NCBI GenBank assembly: GCA_015501075.1
Contig: JADNYJ010000002.1
Coordinates: forward strand, 62,001-126,000
Reading direction: 5' to 3'
Length of the DNA: 64,000 bases
Source of the DNA: Gymnopilus junonius
Taxonomy: Eukaryota > Basidiomycota > Agaricomycetes > Agaricales > Galerinaceae
Positions 57,198 to 64,000 of this stretch are shown one piece after another. Numbering within the stretch: position 1 is the first letter of the stretch; each line of letters opens with the position of its first letter. Below the pieces are notes generated by a model. That model searched no databases and was not told where the DNA came from. It saw only the letters and a list, made by a program, of their open reading frames with translations. A program made the position numbers and the translations under genes.

Positions 57198-60100
57198 TTA
57201 AGGAGAAAAATCACCGGTTTTCTCAAACGTAGATGTGATATTCGGGAGGCCTATACCTTTTATATGATTCGCAATAGCTAAGGAAATAGCATCCCAGGTC
57301 TGTGTTATAGTCGTGTCCCCAAGGGACTTGTCATGAACAACAATTGGAGAGGTTGCATTCTGTGTCCAGACAGCAGAACCACTTAGAGTGTTGATAGTCC
57401 AGTTCCTCATGGCACTGCCATCATCGGAACCGAAAAAAAGGGAGCCAGAAGGGTTTGTGAATGTTGACACGGTGGAAATCAAATCCGTATGCTGGACGTC
57501 ACCGAAGACAGCGACTTCTAAGACTGGGAGAGAAGGTAGAGATTGAAAAAGGATGGATGAGCTGGTAGGTGGGACAGGAAGTTGAGCTGCCGTGGCAAGA
57601 ACAAATTGCACCAGAGCAGTCGCAACGGTGGCATTCGCAATCGACAAGAGATATTGGAGGACGACATGATCGCAGAGGCTCATGGTTCCGTACTGCCGGG
57701 GATCCAGTTGAGGAGAATTGAATGTTGTTCTCGACGCCGTACCATTGAGCATATTGCTCATGAGCACTCCGTTGTAAAGCACGACTCTTGGAGTTACATC
57801 TCTAGCAAGGACAGCGGCTTGCCTCAAAACACCATTCTCAACGTCGAGAAATGGTAGTCGGAGGTGCAGAACATCCAAAATTCCATAGACAGGGCGGTCC
57901 CGATAGCACGAAGGGTTGAATTGAGTGGCACTGATGACCGGTGGCAAACCGAAAACACTGGTTTCAACAGCATTCACCTGTTGCAGGACTGCACTGCTGA
58001 TGCCTGGGAAACACGACAACGGCGGAGGAAATGGCGAAGATGGAGTAGAAATGTAGAGATTCCGAGTAGAAGGAGAAGTAGCATTAAAGGGGAGCATTAT
58101 GGGAGAAACACTGAGAGCTGCCTTGAATGTCGCAAGATCAGCTGGTCGCTGGAGTAAAACAGTCGTCCAATATGTCTTGAGAGCTGTTGATTGTTGCGTA
58201 GAAGACGCTGTGAACACAGCAAGTCAGTTTAACCGTGACGCCGAAGTCAATAATGCGTATACATACACTGCGCATATGCGTACATCCTGTTTAGAGTGGA
58301 TAATGCATTGGTACTCACTTGCGCTATTTGCGCGTTGGTTGGCTGGCCTAGCGTCACAAATGAAGCAAATGGTGCAGTCACAGTTTGAGAAGCGAAGTTG
58401 TAACTGAAGCCGGCTATTGTCGTTGAAAAGGCGCTACTTGAGGTGTTTACAGGGCCGTCGGCAGTGTTCAATTGACTCCATGGCAAAGACTGTACAAAAT
58501 TTTTCATGCTTTGCGATGCAATTGTATCCTGCGTCTGTAAAGCGTTCCAAAGCATTGCAGCTTGGACCCACTGAGTCCGATTCGGATATGTGGTATGGTT
58601 AATTCCATTTCCAATATCAATTAAGAGGGCTTGGGAAGCGCAGTTACTTGTTGCTGGACTGCCTTCTAGAATCCAGATATCCAAGTATGCAGAGGATGTT
58701 GAAAAATTGGCGCTGAACTGTTGATTGACAGTAGGGAGGAGATCGACTAGAGTTCGTGCAAGGCCATTGCACGGTGAAACTGACGTGCAGATGCAGGTGG
58801 CGTCTACGAAGCGGGTTAAGTCGGACGGCTTAGGGAGTCATCGAAAAGCAGAGGCTTACCAAGGTTACACCCGGAACCGGTGAAATTGCCTGAACAACTG
58901 GGTTGCGTATGCTTCTTATGCCCAATAGAGACCCCAACCCCAGCGCCAATAGCTGCCAAGACTGCAATCAAAATTATTGAAAACAAGAGGTACAGTCTTT
59001 TTCTGGGAGCCAAGAAGATGCCAGTTGTGCCACGACGTGAGGGATGTGTCACATTATTGGCCAGCGGTGTCTGGAATGCAAACGCATTGGAACGGGCATT
59101 GAAAAGGCCGGATTTTTTCGCATCAGCTTCATCCTGTGGCATTTGCGGAGCACTGTGCAATTCCTGATAAGTGCTGAGACTCTGATGTGGATGGTGACCC
59201 CCGTTTAATAGGTCGTGCAAGGCACCTGCTCGGTTTACAAGCTCGGGTAAAGGAGTCAGCTCTTCTTCTTTTCTGTAGTGGTCATCAACGGCAAGTGGGA
59301 TGCTAGGGATAGCTGGGACAGGTGGGAGGGGTTTAATCCGCCAGGGTAGAACATGTCGCAGGGAAAAACCAGATATCCGAGAAATAAAAGAAGGCGAGGC
59401 ACTCTGGCTCGAATGAATCGAATCGTGTCGCCGTCGTTCTCTTGGGAGACTCTCTCTCGGAAAACGCTTATTTGTTCCGGCTGTGGAAGGCAAGGCGGGG
59501 CTATAGGCAGGATTGAACGCCTTATAGTCGACCATTAATTCGTCGCCGCTTTCATAAGTCGTGGAAAGTTTCTTGTGATACTCATAACCATTTTTATCAT
59601 TGCTGCGAAGAGTGTCAGAGTCGAACGTGGATGAGATCTGGCTGGCAGCCGACTCGCTGGGCTTTGAACCAAAGCCTGCAGAACGAACACCATAGGATGG
59701 GCTAACAGTGTAGCCTTGCATAGAATGAAGAGTCTCAGAATCCCCAGACATACGATCTGGAGACTGAATGGACCGAGGGAATGAACTAGGGGGGGGACGA
59801 GCATCAGGATGCAACTTCTGGTTTGTTAACAAAGACTGGTTATGATTCAGGATGGGTGGATATGTCATTTCAGAGATACCACTGAAAGCGTCACTGGCAT
59901 ATGACATCCGTTTGGTTTTTCGTAACTCCTTGTTCTCTTGTAGCAACGAGGTGATGAAGGATGTCGGTAACAAACGGTCTTCGTCAGCATCGACGTCAAT
60001 ATTAGAACGACTATCCTGCCAGTCGAAACTCGCAGCAGAAGATTGTGGCGGGCCTTCGAGCGGTACGTGATTGGAGTCGGAGGGTTCGAAAGATGGACTA

Positions 60101-60396
60101 CGGTGAGTGAAGTGAGAGAAAGTTGTTGGGGGGTTGGATGGTTTTTCTTGCGGAGGGAGCTTGCGCAGAGGGGCAATGAGAGAAAATTTTGGTTGAGTGA
60201 TCTTGCTCGGTGAGGAAGAGTCAAAGTTGGATCGCAATGGAGTAGATGGGATGGAAGAAGGGGGCTCTGGAAATCTTGATAACCCCAGACTGATGGTACT
60301 CTCAGCAATACCGGATGCATTGGTATCTAGAGAAACTCGAGGAATATGTCGAGAGGTATGCGAGTCACGTTGCGTCTTCTCCGTGTGCTGCGACAT
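57198..60396 (-). CDS. Large type II membrane glycoprotein, uncharacterised
   Basis: No family with known function was recognised. About 500 N-terminal residues are Ser/Pro-rich and disordered with Arg-rich patches. One hydrophobic helix (LYLLFSIILIAVLAAIGAG) follows a basic RKR motif, so the N terminus should be cytosolic. The outer domain begins with the Cys-rich CSGNFTGSGCNLG and DATCICTSVSPCNG, then a helical and hydrophobic ectodomain of about 450 residues with many N-x-S/T sites (for example NHTT, NRTQ, NATS). Three exons are read; introns are near 58797-58860 and 58208-58270. The ATG at 60396 is chosen; a GTG slightly upstream is not a likely start. Confidence 0.85.
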
Positions 60397-61107
60397 AACT
60401 TGCTGCACACTAAGAAGGCACTAAATTATGATAACACCTGGTGACGAAGGGGTTGTACTAGGCGGAAACCGTCCAGGTTGTGAGGACCGGCTATCTGCAT
60501 GCCCCAAGCTTGAGAGCAGCGCGACAGGACAGACGCACTAGATAAAAGCCTGTTATGAAAGACACGACAGCAGTAACTGCACTGGCCAAAGCAAGAGGAA
60601 AGGGAAGGCGAGAGAAAGGCCTTAGATGGAATGCTAACGGGCCTGCCAGTGCCCATCAATTCTATTCTTGATCCAGACAACCACGCTCTCACACCACAGG
60701 AGCAGAGGGTCCGGAATATGTGGCTTGTATAAAAAGGTGACAGCTCACAAAGCAAAACATAAACATATTGTCATATAGGTCAGTCGCGAAGAGGCAGGTC
60801 ATCTATGCTCGCAGGCAATGTCACTTGGCACAGTGTGTGACCCGAAAAGCACAAACTTTAGAATCTTTAGGGAATAAGAGCTTGATGGACGTTCAAGAAT
60901 CTAATTCAATGGTGAAGAACAGAAACCATGACCAGAGGAAAAAAGTAGAGCAGAAGGATATTTGGTATCCAGGTTAATGCATGGATCCCAAAATCCGAGA
61001 AAAACATAAGTACAAAGTCGTAACAGGCTGAGCAGAAACATAAATGGCATGATATGATAAAGAGACTGAAAGATCCAGGATTCCAAACAGGTAAGAAGGT
61101 CCAACTT
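60397..61107. other. Gap between membrane protein and Rac1
   Basis: This 711-bp gap holds the promoter of the membrane glycoprotein gene (upstream of 60396) and the Rac1 3' flank. Open frames on both strands (60426-60755 minus, 60768-60977 plus) have no support. Confidence 0.35.
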
Positions 61108-62083
61108 TCATGCAATTATGCATGACCTCTTGCTGCCCTTCTTAACTTGCGGGGGAGGATTCACTGAGGATAGAAAGTAAGACCATTGCTATTCCAAATT
61201 GGTTTGCAATACTCACAGACAGCTCGAATAGCCTCGTCGAATACAGTTTTCAACCCCTTCTGAGTGAGTGCAGAGCACTCGAGGTATTTCACAGCCCTGA
61301 TATCTTTACACATCGCAACTCCTTGTGAGTAGGTTATAGGTGCCATACGACTGCAAATTGACCGGTCAAGACGCAGGATGGAGAAGTTCAGGGAAGGCTA
61401 TTTACCGATCTCTCAACTTCTCAATGGTAGCCGGATCTTCACGCAAGTCCAGCTTGGTACCGACCAAAACGATGGAAGTCGAAGGTGCATGATGGGATAT
61501 TTCAGGGTACCACTAGGAGATATTGAGTCGTAAAATTTAATGATCAAAAAAAAAGAGTACACACCTTCGTCCTTACATTCTCATAGCTGGGAGGACTGAC
61601 TAACGAAAAGCAAATCAAGAAAACATCGGTTTGAGGGTATGATAGGGGGCGAAGACGGTCGTAGTCTTCTTGTCCAGCGGTATCCCATAAACCAAGCGAG
61701 ATCGTCTTGCCGTCGACCATTACATTTGCCGAGTAATTGTCAAATACTGTGGAAATGAAATTCATCTGGATGAGTCTCCCTGGTGATAGTGGGCACGAAA
61801 AACCAACCAGTTGGTATATACTCTCCCTACAGCAGAGGTAGTCAGTATCAGCGACTCTGGCTGAAAGAGAGGGTGGCGTACAGGAAAGGCATTAGTCGTA
61901 TATGATATGAGAAGACACGTCTGGCAAGAAGAAATCAATAAGTTGTGGAAGATTAAGAGAGTTCAAGTATGGCACACCTTCCCAACAGCGCCGTCCCCTA
62001 CAACAACACCTGTGAAATACGAGTTGATCGGTCAGGGCTCGGTCGTATAGAAGCCAAAAGGTCAAACATTTGATGGCCTGCAT
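61108..62083 (-). CDS. rac1: Rho-family GTPase Rac1
   Basis: Membrane-anchored GTPase controlling actin, polarity and NADPH oxidase. Exons join to [20 protein letters not shown] (P-loop GDGAVGKT), [20 protein letters not shown] (effector loop), [20 protein letters not shown] (switch II), [20 protein letters not shown] (TKLD base motif), [20 protein letters not shown] (SAL) and [18 protein letters not shown], with a polybasic stretch and the CIIA prenylation box. The first exon is only 16 nt. TLKTV-type differences and the tail favour Rac over Cdc42 and Rho. All introns have GT-AG ends. Confidence 0.95.
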
Positions 62084-62637
62084 GTTATGAGGTCGTATAA
62101 TATTCGGTTGAGCTGAAATATAGTCAAGGTCGTTTCGAGAGATTGTACAAGAGAAATTCCAGAGAGAGAAGAAGCGTGCTGGTGACAAGAAATGATGTTG
62201 AACGTTAGCGGTTATGATCACTGTTTGGCGTCGACACAAATAACACCTGTACACAACGGATAACGACTAACTGATTGTAACCACCTCAATGGCCCAGGCA
62301 AGAGCATACAATGTCACATCCTTAGATCGCCAAAGGGAATAAATAATTATCGACAGTCCGAGTGTAATTACTCGTATACCATACTGAATCCTGTTTATAC
62401 AGTTGCCTAGCGCAAGATTCATAGAAAACAGCTAAAAGATCAGAAGTAGATGTACATACGCCAAAAAAAAAGATATATAACACAGAAGAACAGAAAAAAA
62501 CTACCAAACAAAAGGCCGCGAGATGATATCAAGAAAAACAAGAGATTTAAAATGAAAACATACGTTACAATGGAATTTGACAGAGCAAAATACGATAGCA
62601 GATAACGAAAGCGATCTGAGGACACGGCCTGCGGTGC
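62084..62637. other. Rac1 upstream region
   Basis: This 554-bp gap contains the Rac1 promoter and the 3' flank of the last gene. It is AT-rich around 62460-62560. No gene was recognised. Confidence 0.35.
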
Positions 62638-64000
62638 CTACACGTCTGTAGATTCTTTAGACAACCTCCTCTTCTTCAATGGAGGACTGGTGTTGCTTTG
62701 ACTGTCACTCTCCTGCGTAGCTGACCTCTTCCCGTCAAGGTGGATAACCTTTTCCTCAGGCTGCAAGAGATCTGCATCAATTGAGTTGAAGGGCTCTTCC
62801 TTAGAGAAAGTAAATGGTTCGAGCAATCCTAATCCCAGGGATACGACCGTTGGCAAAGTGCCGTTCCGGAGAACTGGGCTTTCGGGTTCCGAAGGACCCT
62901 TGGGAATACGCACCGGAGAAATGGGAGAGTCCTCAACTGTAGACCATGACCCATAGATATAGAAAGGGTCGCTTGACGAAGCAGGAGCAAGAGAATCTTC
63001 AGAAAACCAGGCTTCCGAGAGATCAGAATGCTGCCTATTATGTAGCGTCCCAAGAGGCTTTTTGATAAGAGGCGAGCCATGGCTCTCGCGATACCGTCTT
63101 GACGGATTCAATGGGGATGACACTGGACCTTTAATGAATTGGGGTCGGTTGATTGTTTTAGGAAACAAGATCTTTGAGTGACCTGGTGTCTCAAAAGCAG
63201 CAGAACTGGAAGGAGCCCCAGAAGGACTAGACAATGGAGAGGAGTGCATCGCCAGCATGGGTCCCAGCGGTCCTGTTTTGATGGGACTTGCCAAAGGCGC
63301 AAGCATAGTAAGTGATATGTCGCGTGTGGTGGAAAGAGGGTGACTAGGACTGGCAAAACGCCATGGTTGGTCAGAAGGAAGTGGGGGAGGGGAGTGCCGG
63401 AAAGCGGGAGTTTGAAGTGGATTGTATGGCGATTCAGGAATGACTGGAACGGGGAGGACTGGTGATTTGACAAGGTGTTCAGCAGAGCTAGAAGTGATAA
63501 CAAAGGTAGAATCTGAAGATATGCCCCCGTGCGGAGTGAGCGGAGGGCTAATTATTTCGGCTGGGGGATCATGATCGCTTTCGTCTTCGGCATGATCAGT
63601 GAGACCCCGCTGCAATGGCCCAGACGAGGCAAATGATGGCGGTTGGTCGTCTGTATCCTTTTGCTTCTGCGTCTCACGGTCACGGCGACGTTTAGGAATT
63701 TGAGTTGGTTTAACTGTACGGAATCGGGACTTATGAGAGGTCATTTCTGGAGCTGTCTGTGGAGTAACGACCATGCTAACAAGACTGTCATGAACCTCGT
63801 CGTGAGATTTGGTCGACACATGGTGTCTATTTTCCTCTGAAATATTCAATTAGGAAAATGGTAAAAGAGAATGAAAATGGAGGACCAACTTCCTGATCCA
63901 CGGCCCCGTGGTCGGTCGAGATTCCCGTCTCTCCTGTTGGACATGGCAATTTTATGTTTCTCAAAGACATGTCGCCGCCACATGCTCTTCGCATTGACAC
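62638..64000 (-). CDS. Ser/Pro-rich nuclear-type protein, 5' part outside window
   Basis: The main exon (62638-63837 or so) encodes about 400 disordered residues rich in Ser and Pro, with basic clusters (KPTQIPKRRRDRETQKQKD) and the end PPLKKRRLSKESTDV, which reads as a nuclear localisation signal. An upstream exon joined by a GTTGGT..TTTCAG intron encodes MWRRHVFEKHKIAMSNRRDG, with an H-x3-H spacing like the second half of a C2H2 finger; the cysteines would lie beyond 64000. A zinc-finger regulator is a reasonable guess, not proof. Confidence 0.7.

Overview
This window is ordinary nuclear DNA of a basidiomycete fungus, most likely an Agaricomycete (mushroom former). The evidence is gene density of about one gene per 1.8 kb, many introns of about 50 nt with GT-AG borders, fungal-type gene families (Zn2Cys6 regulators, Med5, Npc2-type lipid transfer protein, RIO2, Tfs with fungal_trans regions) and several proteins I associate with mushroom genomes only. 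No rRNA, tRNA, CRISPR array or intact transposon was recognised. About 34 genes are readable; the first (mitochondrial EF-Tu) and the last (a proline/serine-rich nuclear-type protein) run off the window ends.

Layout. 1-7.7 kb: mitochondrial EF-Tu, glycine-cleavage H protein, complex I ESSS subunit, histone N-terminal acetyltransferase NatD, RIO2 kinase and SPF30. 7.7-12.2 kb: a 1.4-kb stretch with only an orphan spliceable ORF, then a divergent pair of related uncharacterised proteins (9024-9892 minus, 10597-11572 plus) and a hairpin repeat. 12.2-20.6 kb: Mediator Med5, vacuolar-type zinc transporter, eIF3h and an expansin-like secreted protein whose reading frame is broken three times. 21-32 kb (minus-rich): IPI1, NPC2, a four-helix membrane protein, a small orphan protein, mitoribosomal bL17, an SMP-30 lactonase, mitochondrial acyl carrier protein. 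32-46.4 kb: ribosomal protein L16 (uL13), a triple-KH RNA-binding protein, a NUFIP1-like snoRNP factor, an M16 metallopeptidase, a Ccr4-family nuclease, a RhoGEF and a small OCIA-like protein. 46.6-64 kb (all minus): two related Zn2Cys6 regulators flanking a YjbQ-like protein, the polyadenylation factor Yth1/CPSF30 and prephenate dehydratase, then a large type II membrane glycoprotein, Rac1 and the truncated last gene.

There is no operon-like system; neighbours share short divergent promoters rather than a pathway. Loose themes are mitochondrial function (EF-Tu, H protein, ESSS, bL17, ACP), RNA processing and translation (SPF30, RIO2, IPI1, NUFIP, eIF3h, L16, Yth1) and Rho signalling (a RhoGEF and Rac1, 16 kb apart).

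The most unusual observations are: (1) the divergent gene pair at 9-11.6 kb, whose coding blocks align without gaps and whose exon lengths match to the nucleotide (87+70 against 157, then 69 against 69); (2) exons of 5, 6, 12, 12 and 18 nt in the 50-57 kb region, including a 5-nt exon inside a zinc cluster; (3) four introns with GC-AG borders in three adjacent genes there; and (4) five apparent one-base losses, all of the same sign, in three otherwise well conserved genes, which point either to assembly indels or to recent decay.
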